A stretch of DNA of 17,949 nt, from contig DAOWHJ010000018.1 of NCBI GenBank assembly GCA_030641485.1, positions 1-17,949 on the forward strand, given 5' to 3'. Below are positions 7,484-15,227 of the stretch, piece after piece. The notes below the pieces were generated by a model. It had not been told where the DNA came from and made no database searches. It saw only the letters and a list, made by a program, of their open reading frames with translations. The stretch is from Pseudomonadota bacterium. GTDB taxonomy: Bacteria; Desulfobacterota; Anaeroferrophillalia; Anaeroferrophillales; Tharpellaceae. The position numbers were made by a program, and so were the translations under genes. Within the stretch, counting starts at the first letter, position 1. The number at the start of each line of letters is the position of its first letter.

Positions 7484-7634
7484 AGTATAAACTCCTTTCA
7501 TGGTTAATAAAACAGAAAACATACCTCAGGTTTTTCAAAGAAATGTGCAGTAGGCTATTTTTTAATATTTCCTCCTTATCAGTACATCGTTAAAGTTATT
7601 TGAATTTTTATCTCTTAGGCAGCCTTTTTAGCTA

Positions 7635-9788
7635 CTACCAAGGAGCCCATTTGAGTATTTCAGAGGTTTGTTCTAGTTTCGCCGAGTTTGTTTGCTTTGC
7701 AGGCGTAAAATATCCAAGCCAGCTTAATGAGGCGAGTTCTTCGCCGATGGTAAAATGACCTTTTATCTGCCTGGTACTATAAAGCAGGCCGCCTTGATCG
7801 CTTAAGGCCTGCAGATTTTTCATCTCTAGATAAATTTCATGTGACTTGTGGATGGCTATGGGATCATCGCTTTGTAATCCATATTCGTGCCAGGCTTTTG
7901 CAAGACCCAGACTACCTTCCGACCAGACCAAATTGTCGAGCTTGTCCCAGTCGATCATCTCTCCTTTTTTACTGCCCTCTTCCCAGCGTAAATCATCAAT
8001 TCTGCCGGCGTAAGGCCGGTAGCCTGCAATCGAACCTTTTTCACCTTTTGGGGTCTGATAGTACCATTTGCTTTTAAAGTGACAGTCAGCATAGTTAAGG
8101 CATAAGCGGGCTTCATTAATAAATTGCTGACTTTTTTCGTTCTCATGTCGCAAAGAAGATAGCTGGGCTTGTTTTAAGAGGTAGAGTGCTCCCCAGGAGC
8201 AGCAATCAAGAGCCTGGGAGCAGTCAGCCCCACTTTGCGGCCGCCAACCCCGGTTAAAAGTTTTGGCTTCCGAGTTCCAAAAATATTTTTTAATATTGTG
8301 ATCCAGGGAGTGGATTATTTTATGGCAGCTATTTTTTAGTTCGAGATCAAATTCATCAATGTTTACAAGGAGGTTAAGGGATTGAAAAAGATCAAAATTG
8401 TGTTCGGCGGAAAACCAGCTGATTTTTTCATAGCCCCGTGGTTTTGAGTAGCCATTGCTACCTTTACCGTTATGGCCTCCGGAAATAAGCCCAATCTCTG
8501 GATTGATAAGTGGTTCAATATAGTGCTTAATAATTTTTTTAATATGATTGTCCCATTCAGTGGTGTGGCTGATTTTTTTAGAGAGGCCCAAGGCTCCGAG
8601 AAAGTGGGCAATCTCACCTGACCTAACATCTGGTGAGATATAATTATCACCTACGACATTGGCGCTTCTGGGAACTTTACCGTTGCGGTCAACCTGGGCT
8701 GCCCAGACCCTGAGCAGGCTTTCCGCTTTATCAATTTTACCTTGCAACAGCAGGGCTTTAGCCAAACAGGACGTACCGTATAGGGTTATACGGCTATACC
8801 AGGAGAGGTAGCGCTCATCCGAACTGAAGCTTAAGTAGCGGAAATTTGGGACGACAACTCCATGGGGAATTCTGAAAGAGCTGTTATCGAGCTCCATGGC
8901 GTCGATTTCCTGGAGCGTTATCCATGTTTGCAGGCCTTCCCAGCCGATTGGTCGCGGCGCATAAGCCTGTTCACCTCTTGTTTTGAGTAGGGGAATGGTA
9001 TCATTGGCTTGATGGCGTCGGCGGATGATTGATTCTCTGATTTCACCGATGCGTTTGCCTTGTTCGTTAAAGAGAGAGAGTTTGAGGACGAACTCCTGGT
9101 TGTAATCACGTCCTTGGCGGCCGATAGTTGCCAAAACCTTAAATTGGTGTTCGTCAAGCATTTGAAACTCGGGTTGTTCATATTCCGTATCGCCGGGAAC
9201 GAAGATGAAGAAGCGGCATTGGGCTGAGCTGGTGACGGTTCCCTCGATCAGGGCCTGGTTGTCACTGAGCCAGGTTAGTTGCGTGATTTCTCCGGGCATA
9301 GGGCTGGGGTACATAATATATTCCCGGTCTGAATCATGGTCTGGAGATATTACGATTTTTTTGCTTGGGGCGATATTGTTTGGTTCAATTATTTTATCTA
9401 TGTGGCGTGGTTTTCCTTGGGTTACCAGCTCTTTGGTGTTTGGAGAAGACGGTTTTTCAAGAATGGGAATAGATATCTGATCGCCGACAAAGATGAGATC
9501 GCGGTCGATAATCTGAAGATTATTTTTCAAGATCAGGTTTATGCGTTTGTTGCTGTATTTGCCGTATTCCCGACGGCAGATTTTGGCCAGGGTGTCACCG
9601 CGTTTTACGACGATAGTTTTACAATGGGGAAGTTTCAGGGAGGCCGCATTACATTTGTAATCGGGTGTCAGGAATAAAAAAGATATTGCCGATATGAATA
9701 ATATAGTATGAGGGAAATAGTTATTCTGGATAATATGCTTTTTCCTGAGGTTAGTGCAGAGTAAAATGAAAATTTTATAGTATTGCAT
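7635..9788 (-). CDS. Exported LysM protein with helical glycosidase-like domain
   Basis: 717 residues. A hydrophobic segment near 26-41 followed by CNAAS looks like a signal peptide, although about 25 residues precede it; the ATG at 9788 lacks a ribosome site, so the start is uncertain. LysM spans about 58-108 (VVKRGDTLAKICRREYG, then FVGDQISIP) and would bind peptidoglycan or another GlcNAc polymer. Residues about 160-260 look like a beta sandwich. From about 290 to 710 the protein is alpha-helical with many aromatic and acidic residues (WFSAEHNFDLFQSL, DNLVWSEGSLGLA), like an (alpha/alpha)6 six-hairpin glycosidase or lyase. No family is assigned and catalytic residues are not certain. In a cluster with a polysaccharide-synthase-like enzyme, polymer trimming in the periplasm is possible (inference). 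It starts ten bases after the kinase gene. Confidence 0.75.
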   Translation of the reverse strand: MQYYKIFILLCTNLRKKHIIQNNYFPHTILFISAISFLFLTPDYKCNAASLKLPHCKTIVVKRGDTLAKICRREYGKYSNKRINLILKNNLQIIDRDLIFVGDQISIPILEKPSSPNTKELVTQGKPRHIDKIIEPNNIAPSKKIVISPDHDSDREYIMYPSPMPGEITQLTWLSDNQALIEGTVTSSAQCRFFIFVPGDTEYEQPEFQMLDEHQFKVLATIGRQGRDYNQEFVLKLSLFNEQGKRIGEIRESIIRRRHQANDTIPLLKTRGEQAYAPRPIGWEGLQTWITLQEIDAMELDNSSFRIPHGVVVPNFRYLSFSSDERYLSWYSRITLYGTSCLAKALLLQGKIDKAESLLRVWAAQVDRNGKVPRSANVVGDNYISPDVRSGEIAHFLGALGLSKKISHTTEWDNHIKKIIKHYIEPLINPEIGLISGGHNGKGSNGYSKPRGYEKISWFSAEHNFDLFQSLNLLVNIDEFDLELKNSCHKIIHSLDHNIKKYFWNSEAKTFNRGWRPQSGADCSQALDCCSWGALYLLKQAQLSSLRHENEKSQQFINEARLCLNYADCHFKSKWYYQTPKGEKGSIAGYRPYAGRIDDLRWEEGSKKGEMIDWDKLDNLVWSEGSLGLAKAWHEYGLQSDDPIAIHKSHEIYLEMKNLQALSDQGGLLYSTRQIKGHFTIGEELASLSWLGYFTPAKQTNSAKLEQTSEILKWAPW

Positions 9789-9798
9789 TTAAGGATGA

Positions 9799-11277
9799 TT
9801 ATTGAGCTTTGAAGTTAACTGTAAAATCAATTTCTTGGTTAGTTAAGACACTGACCATTATGGCCATTTGTTCATATCCCGGTAGCTGGAGAACCAGATC
9901 ATGGTCTCCCGGTGGTAGATTGATTAGGCATGGGGTTTCCCCTTGAATTTTGCCTTTTAATAAAACCGCACTACCTTGGGGAACGCTTGAGATTCTGATT
10001 TTTCCCGGAAGTGTATCGAGGGTGTTGTTCTTTTCTTCTGCTGGTATCTCTTTTGTACTGTGTCGATTAATTTTAGTTTCTTGCAAAGACCGGTTTCTTG
10101 CTGTTGGAAAAAGTAGAAATCTGCTGCTCAAGGCCACGGCTGCGAGAACCAGAACTATAAAGAGAGCGACCCCGGTTTTTAAGAAGCGGTAGGGAGGTAG
10201 GCCGGGTGCTTCAGCTTTGGGGGTTTTACTGGAGGCCAGGTTTTTCCTTTTCGGTTTCTCATAGATGGTCTCGTCAGAGGTTGAAGTGAAGACGGTTTCA
10301 TCGCTGGTGTTATTAACCTCTTTTTTTTCTATTTCCGGGTTTGAGCCCAAAGTCATAATTGTAAGCTCTTCATTGTCGCAGGTATCGTATGCGGGTAAGG
10401 GGATCGAAATTACCTTTTTAAGTTCGTCGAGAAATTCGGCGGCGGATTGATAGCGTTCATCTTTGTCAATTGCCAGAGCTTTGTTGATAATCGGGTCAAG
10501 TTCAGGAGGCAGATGCAGGTTTAATGAACCGGCTTTAATCAGGGGTTCTTTCAGCATGCTGGTGATTTTGCCAGCTGCCCCTCTGCCTGGGTAAGGTTTT
10601 TCTCCGGTCACCATCTCATATAGAACTACGCCGACCGAAAAGATATCGGCCCGTTGGTCGATATCCTGCCCAAGCAGTTGTTCTGGGGCCATGTAATTGG
10701 GAGTCCCCATGATTGAGCCGTCAATGGTGAGATCGGAGGTATCGATATGGGCGATGCCAAAATCGGTTATGGTTACTGAATTGTCGGCTTTGATCAGGAG
10801 ATTGGAGGGTTTGATGTCGCGATGGACAACTCCTTGTCGATGGGCATAATTTAAGGCTTCAAGAACCTGTGTGACAATTTCAAAAGTAAAGATTAATCCG
10901 GGTTTGCCAGGTTCTTGTTGCAAAAGCTCTTTTAAGTCTCGACCGGCAACATACTCCATGACAATAAATGGCCGAGTCTCATCGTCAATGCCGAATTCAT
11001 GGATAATCGCAATGTTGGGGTGATTTAAGCGACCGGCAGCCTGGGCCTCTCTTTTCAGGCGAATCAGGTAGTCACTATGGTTGCTGCCGCAGGCCAAGTA
11101 TTCACTTCTTATGGTTTTGATCGCGACTCGGCGTTCAAGAACGTTGTCAAAACCCTGATAGACGATACCCATGGCACCGGCACCCAGCGTTTTTTCAATC
11201 CGGTATTTTCCGATATTTTGTGGTTGGCTGGACATTAATCTCGCTTCAAAAGTATCAAGTTTGATTTTAGTACCCAT
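9799..11277 (-). CDS. Transmembrane Ser/Thr protein kinase with PEGA domain
   Basis: 492 residues, PknB/Hanks type. Residues 24-290 are the kinase: glycine loop LGAGAMGIV at 31-39, Lys54 (AIK), Glu77, HRDIKPSN at 152-159, DFG at 172-174 and APEQ at 197-200, so it should be active. Activation-loop candidates are Thr184, Ser188 and Thr192. The juxtamembrane region (290-360) has a direct repeat, SDETVF and SDETIY, with Thr328 and Thr337. One membrane helix lies at about 366-389. Residues 425-490 form a PEGA domain (PPGDHDLVLQLPGYE) that would face the periplasm. The ATG at 11277 lies two bases after the caspase gene's stop, allowing reinitiation; Met15 is an alternative start. Known role of the family: ATP-dependent Ser/Thr phosphorylation. 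The FHA proteins downstream are likely substrates (inference). Confidence 0.95.
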   Translation of the reverse strand: MGTKIKLDTFEARLMSSQPQNIGKYRIEKTLGAGAMGIVYQGFDNVLERRVAIKTIRSEYLACGSNHSDYLIRLKREAQAAGRLNHPNIAIIHEFGIDDETRPFIVMEYVAGRDLKELLQQEPGKPGLIFTFEIVTQVLEALNYAHRQGVVHRDIKPSNLLIKADNSVTITDFGIAHIDTSDLTIDGSIMGTPNYMAPEQLLGQDIDQRADIFSVGVVLYEMVTGEKPYPGRGAAGKITSMLKEPLIKAGSLNLHLPPELDPIINKALAIDKDERYQSAAEFLDELKKVISIPLPAYDTCDNEELTIMTLGSNPEIEKKEVNNTSDETVFTSTSDETIYEKPKRKNLASSKTPKAEAPGLPPYRFLKTGVALFIVLVLAAVALSSRFLLFPTARNRSLQETKINRHSTKEIPAEEKNNTLDTLPGKIRISSVPQGSAVLLKGKIQGETPCLINLPPGDHDLVLQLPGYEQMAIMVSVLTNQEIDFTVNFKAQ

Positions 11278-11279
11278 TT

Positions 11280-13367
11280 TTATGGTTGAAACCGGCTAAA
11301 TAGTTGCTTTGTCAGTTTCATGATTTCGTTATAACCTTCAAGATGGTTAAACTGTACTTCTGATTTTAGAGAAATCACCTTTTCGTTTTCGTCGCTAAGA
11401 TCAATGAGAGAGGCTGAAGCCCAGCCCATTTCATTGGTATTTCTTTCTTCGGCTTTTGCGTCGTAGCTGTAGAGCAGAACTAAATCAATATGGTTTTCCG
11501 CAGCATACTCCTTAATGAAGGAGATATTCATTTTCCGGCCCGAAAATAGTGACGCTTTTTTCCAGCATTGATTTTTAAGCTCATGTTTTTGTTGCTCCGT
11601 CGGATAGAAAATATTTTTACCGGTTACATACTGTGAGTCATAGTAAGACATCGCAATTCTGATGTGAGCCATCTTTTCTGCAAGTTCAGTGATGACTCGG
11701 CAAAGAGAGCTGTCGGAATCTTCACCCAAACTGTTAAATGGAAAAATGGCCAGGGAGAGGGAGTAGTCTGTCTTGGTAACCGGGTCTTCCTTTTCTTCAA
11801 GAGAGGGTAATTTTTTTTTGGCTCTTTTCTGTCTCCGTATCTGGCTCTGTAAATGTGCCGGTAATTGTTCATTATACTTTTGCCAAAGTTTGGTGTCCTT
11901 AAGTTGGGCTCGAGCTGTTTGCAGTTGGAGCTGTTGTTTAATCAATTGCAGAGCGGCATTATCCGATTGCAGCTGGTTATATTCCGAAACCGCATTTTGG
12001 AGCTCAAGATTGAGTGTTTCTTCTTCGGTCGGCGTTTTTTTATTCAATCCCCGAAGTTTTTTTTCTTTAGTTTTAAAGGCCAGGTTTTGGGCTTGTATTG
12101 TTCTTGCTTTGTTTAGTATTTCCTGCTCACCCACAGCAAATTGCCGGGTGTGATCAAGTAGTTGCTTCTTTAAAGATCTGAGTTGATTGTCTGCGGGCTC
12201 AAGGGAGGTATAGCGGGAGAGAAGTGTTTTCGTTTCCTGATGGCATTTTTTGCTTTCAGAGAGTATGGCTTGATAGAAGCTGGCAAATTTCTCCCGTTCG
12301 TTTTTTACCTGTCCTCGCCTTTTTTTGAGCAGAGCCAGATTTTGTTGATGTTGAGCTTCATTTGTTTCCTGCTCATTTTTTTTATGATCATATACAGCTA
12401 TTTTTATCAGAGCCAGCTCTTTAAAAATACCGTCGGGGAATTTATTCAGGTACTCCTGGAAGACCTCTTTTTCGTGCAAATCCTTTATTGCTTTCCAGTA
12501 TGAAACTTCAATGTTTTCACCTTTCTTCGAGGGGGCATCTGCTCTGGGGCGAGGTGTGGGCGGGTCTATTGTTTGAAAACGGAAATTTGTTGTCAAAGAG
12601 CTGCTTTCCCAGGGAACCTGGTTCTTGTTGGTGGCCTTGATAACCGCGATGCGTGTATTTTTCAAAATATTTTCTATAGTTAACCCGGGAATCGACATAT
12701 TTTTCAACAGGTTTTTGGTGAAAACACTGTTTCGCCCTTTTCTGCCGTCCAGTGCGACTTTGCCTGGAGAGGTTGCGTACGCAATGATCGAGCCGCTGGG
12801 GGCATTCATGCGGGCCAGCCCGACTCGGGCTGAACGCATATTTTTGATAAACGGGTTATTGCGACAGGCATCAAGCAGTACAATATTTAACTCATTTTCG
12901 GCATCCTTCATTTTGCCAAGTATGAGGTTAGCATCAACTCCTTCGTATCTTGCGTCAATTTCAGACTCCAAAATAGCGCCAATAGGGATAAGGTAATTGA
13001 CGCCTTCGATCTGGATACCATGACCGGCGTAGTAGAAAAGGCCGACCCCGCCTTTACGTAGTTTTTTGCCAAAGCTGCGAATCGCTCTTTCTATTTTCCG
13101 TTTCCCGGCATTTGTTATGAGGGTCACGTCAAAACCATAACCGGAAAGTTTTTTTTCAATGTCTTCGGCATCGTTAACCGGGTTATCTAGAGGTGATGAT
13201 TTATAGTCGGCATTGCCAATAACTAAAGCAGTTTTTGCCCTTCTTGACAACGCAGGTTCATCGACAGGCTCATCCCGGCCTTCCCCAATCCCCATGGTTA
13301 TGGCCGGTAAAAACAGGAAAAGTAGAACAAGTACGAGGAGTAATCTAATATTTAATCGGTTTAACAT
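11280..13367 (-). CDS. Exported caspase-fold (peptidase C14) protein with coiled coils and TolB/FlgO-like end
   Basis: 695 residues. A hydrophobic segment at 8-25 is a signal peptide or anchor. The caspase-like domain covers 44-265: ALVIGNADY, GLFYYAGHG with catalytic His116, and IVLLDACRNNPF with catalytic Cys168, so the dyad is intact. Residues 288-325 (SYWKAIKD, FQEYLNKFPDGIF) match a short helical motif often found after such domains. About 330-535 is Lys/Glu/Gln-rich and probably coiled coil. The C-terminus (545-690) starts LSLAIFPFNSLGED and resembles the TolB/FlgO/CsgG N-terminal fold. The catalytic domain is predicted to be extracytoplasmic, unlike most discussed bacterial caspase systems. 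Genes for caspase-fold and DUF4384 proteins are often neighbours, as here. The substrate is unknown. Confidence 0.88.
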   Translation of the reverse strand: MLNRLNIRLLLVLVLLFLFLPAITMGIGEGRDEPVDEPALSRRAKTALVIGNADYKSSPLDNPVNDAEDIEKKLSGYGFDVTLITNAGKRKIERAIRSFGKKLRKGGVGLFYYAGHGIQIEGVNYLIPIGAILESEIDARYEGVDANLILGKMKDAENELNIVLLDACRNNPFIKNMRSARVGLARMNAPSGSIIAYATSPGKVALDGRKGRNSVFTKNLLKNMSIPGLTIENILKNTRIAVIKATNKNQVPWESSSLTTNFRFQTIDPPTPRPRADAPSKKGENIEVSYWKAIKDLHEKEVFQEYLNKFPDGIFKELALIKIAVYDHKKNEQETNEAQHQQNLALLKKRRGQVKNEREKFASFYQAILSESKKCHQETKTLLSRYTSLEPADNQLRSLKKQLLDHTRQFAVGEQEILNKARTIQAQNLAFKTKEKKLRGLNKKTPTEEETLNLELQNAVSEYNQLQSDNAALQLIKQQLQLQTARAQLKDTKLWQKYNEQLPAHLQSQIRRQKRAKKKLPSLEEKEDPVTKTDYSLSLAIFPFNSLGEDSDSSLCRVITELAEKMAHIRIAMSYYDSQYVTGKNIFYPTEQQKHELKNQCWKKASLFSGRKMNISFIKEYAAENHIDLVLLYSYDAKAEERNTNEMGWASASLIDLSDENEKVISLKSEVQFNHLEGYNEIMKLTKQLFSRFQP

Positions 13368-13388
13368 CTATTCAATATTTATAATGGC

Positions 13389-13922
13389 TCAGTTACCAAT
13401 ATTTACAATCTTCACTCGTCGATTTTTCGGATCTAGAGGATGGCTTTGATCAATCGGATCAGATTCACCTTTTCCAGAAGTATTTAAACGTTTTTTTCTG
13501 ATTCCATAATTGACTTCCAAATATTGTCTGACGGAGTCGGCTCTCTCTTCCGATAAATATTGATTATATCTGCTTGATCCTGAAGCATCCGTGTGCCCTT
13601 CAATCAAGAAGGTATAAGTTTCTAGTTTTTCCGCAGTTAAAGCTCGGCCCAGAGCATCTAAAAACTTTGCCGAATCAGTATTAATCAGGGCTGAATCAAA
13701 ATCAAAATTGATTTCCATGGAGATCGCTTTTATTTCCTTGCAACTACCAACCTTGATAGAGCGAGTTTTATACTCTTCAGGAACTGCCGGAGTCAGGGCG
13801 TTAACAATCTCAGTTTCAGTGGGAACCCTTTTACCAAAGTTAGCCGTCTCCTCTCCTGACGAAAAACTCGTTCCCATAAGGATAAAAAATACAACCTGCA
13901 GGCAAATTAATGATCTCTTCAT
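13389..13922 (-). CDS. OmpA-family peptidoglycan-associated protein
   Basis: 177 residues with a signal peptide (MKRSLICLQVVFFILMGTSF) and one OmpA C-terminal domain at about 65-175. Motifs: INFDFDSALI, IEGHTDASGS, NQYLSEERADSV and NRRVKI. The aspartate in GHTD and arginine in SEERA are the residues that in this family bind diaminopimelate of peptidoglycan. No lipobox is seen, so it differs from Pal and is probably soluble in the periplasm or associated with another protein. It has no beta-barrel. The ATG is preceded by AGGAGAGGAA. It follows the DUF4384 gene by about 94 bases and precedes the caspase gene by 21, suggesting a wall-anchoring partner for the exported proteins (inference). Confidence 0.93.
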   Translation of the reverse strand: MKRSLICLQVVFFILMGTSFSSGEETANFGKRVPTETEIVNALTPAVPEEYKTRSIKVGSCKEIKAISMEINFDFDSALINTDSAKFLDALGRALTAEKLETYTFLIEGHTDASGSSRYNQYLSEERADSVRQYLEVNYGIRKKRLNTSGKGESDPIDQSHPLDPKNRRVKIVNIGN

Positions 13923-13970
13923 TTCCTCTCCTTTTCATCCTGTTTCGGGTATCCTTAAATAGATAGCCGT

Positions 13971-14008
13971 GGTTATTCTTTAACCTGATAACAGTAAAAA
14001 CTTTAACC
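13971..14008. promoter_or_regulatory. Small repeats in the DUF4384-OmpA gap
   Basis: The 94-base gap holds an inverted repeat GGTTA-TTCTT-TAACC (13971-13985) and a second copy of CTTTAACC at 14001-14008, 23 bases after the first (13978-13985). This could be an operator or a weak hairpin. No U-tract or clear promoter accompanies it. Confidence 0.25.
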
Positions 14009-14016
14009 GCTGCCGC

Positions 14017-15000
14017 TCACTTGATCGGCACGGTTTTTAAGCTTAAACGGCCCTCAAATAGACTCAAGTAGGCGTTTCCCCTGCCTTGAATCAGGGCCGT
14101 GTCATTCAACGGTGAGGTCACACTACGGTTTTCCAGCAAACTTGAACGAAAATCATTTAATGAACTCTTGAGTTCATGGAAAATTTCGCCATGGTCACCG
14201 CCTGATAACTGTGTAAGGTTACGGAATGGCTTTTCTCCAGCAAACAGTAAAACTTTTTCTTCCCCGAAAGGGGGGGCCACATCCAGGGTAAACTCATCAC
14301 CGGCATCAGGATCAGGCAACTTATAAGTTTTTCCTCTCTCAAAAAAAGCCTCTTTGCGATAACCGTTTGGTAACAGCTGGATCATGTTTCCATCGGGGGC
14401 GACGTCCACCAGAACAGCATAAAAATCACGATTTCCAGTCAGGAAAAAAGACATCTGCTCTCCGGCTCGGTACTCATTCTTTATCGTCCAGAGCCTTACA
14501 GTCAATGGCATCGCCGGACTTTTTAACAGTTTTAAAAATTCGGTTTCAAGCTTCGGGTTCAACTGATACCGCATCTCGCCGACAATCCTTACAGCGTAGG
14601 ATTCTCCACTCCCGCTGATGGGAGAAGTAATCTCCTCTCTATCAAGAACGGTAATGCTTTCGGCGGTAGAAACGTTGGCCAAAAGTTCTCCGTCGATTAT
14701 TCCGGCTTTATGTAACGCATCAATCAGCGCCGCTTTTCCTTTAGCTAACAGGGCGCGCTTGGCCATAGCTAAGGCTTTTTCCCGGCCCACCTCTTCTGAA
14801 ATCCCTCCAAAAACTACAGAATATCCGGCTGATTCAAGAATTATTGATCTGGTGAAACTGTAATTGTTGGCCTGAAGTTTTAAATCCTGAGCAAAACTCT
14901 GACCATTAAAGGGGGCGGCTCCAACCAAAAACAAACAAACTCCGGAGCCAAACCATAAAACAAGCCTGCAAAAAACAAGTATTACCGGATATCTTGTCAT
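14017..15000 (-). CDS. Exported DUF4384 protein with LPP20/FlgT-like N-terminal domain
   Basis: 327 residues from the ATG at 15000, chosen because a signal peptide then starts at once (MTRYPVILVFCRLVLWF, with likely cleavage after SFA). A GTG at 15096 would add 32 polar residues and lies within a dyad, so it is less likely; neither start has a clear Shine-Dalgarno. Residues about 50-165 (SEEVGREKALAMAKRALLAKGKAALIDAL, then SYAVRIVGEMRYQL) resemble the LPP20/FlgT N-terminal fold. Residues about 175-275 match DUF4384: LWTIKNEYRAGEQMSFFL, DFYAVLVDVAPDGNMIQLLPN, KTYKLPDPD and the terminal VLLFAGEKPF. DUF4384 is often beside caspase-like or kinase genes; its role is unknown. It is the first gene of the - strand cluster. 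Confidence 0.78.
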   Translation of the reverse strand: MTRYPVILVFCRLVLWFGSGVCLFLVGAAPFNGQSFAQDLKLQANNYSFTRSIILESAGYSVVFGGISEEVGREKALAMAKRALLAKGKAALIDALHKAGIIDGELLANVSTAESITVLDREEITSPISGSGESYAVRIVGEMRYQLNPKLETEFLKLLKSPAMPLTVRLWTIKNEYRAGEQMSFFLTGNRDFYAVLVDVAPDGNMIQLLPNGYRKEAFFERGKTYKLPDPDAGDEFTLDVAPPFGEEKVLLFAGEKPFRNLTQLSGGDHGEIFHELKSSLNDFRSSLLENRSVTSPLNDTALIQGRGNAYLSLFEGRLSLKTVPIK

Positions 15001-15078
15001 ATCTAAAGAGAGGGTGCGTCGTTGACCTTCCGGCAAGTAGGGCTGGTTGGCTTTTAACTTGCGGTTTAGGGGCGGGTT

Positions 15079-15103
15079 TGGTATAAAATATACCACAATT
15101 GTG
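15079..15103. promoter_or_regulatory. Two overlapping dyads in the divergent promoter region
   Basis: TGGTATA-AAA-TATACCA (15079-15095) is an inverted repeat with seven-base arms, and CACAATTGTG (15094-15103) is a perfect ten-base palindrome overlapping it by two bases. They lie in the 227-base gap between divergent genes and contain TATA-like elements on both strands. A transcription-factor site or overlapping promoters are likely readings; no regulator can be named. Confidence 0.5.
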
Positions 15104-15227
15104 CAGGTCGTAGCGCCCTGTTGGATATACGAACTACTACCGCTACATTAAAAGGGTTTAGTATGTCAAGTGTTATTTCCAGTTTCTTAGGGTCTGATTT
15201 TATTTTGCCGGGAAGGGTTAGATTGTT

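Noticed and set aside
9205..9677. Two overlapping + strand frames with hydrophobic stretches
   Set aside because: Antisense to the LysM and beta-sandwich part of the - strand gene; the hydrophobicity comes from reverse reading of polar codons.
4140..11277. Type VI secretion regulatory module
   Set aside because: The kinase, PP2C and FHA proteins fit, but no Tss/Hcp/VgrG/ClpV gene is present and the FHA proteins lack the long architecture of Fha1.
11773..12153. 126-residue + strand frame inside the caspase-fold gene
   Set aside because: Antisense to the coiled-coil region, whose Lys/Glu/Gln codons read in reverse give a Phe/Leu/Cys-rich peptide; no domain or ribosome site.
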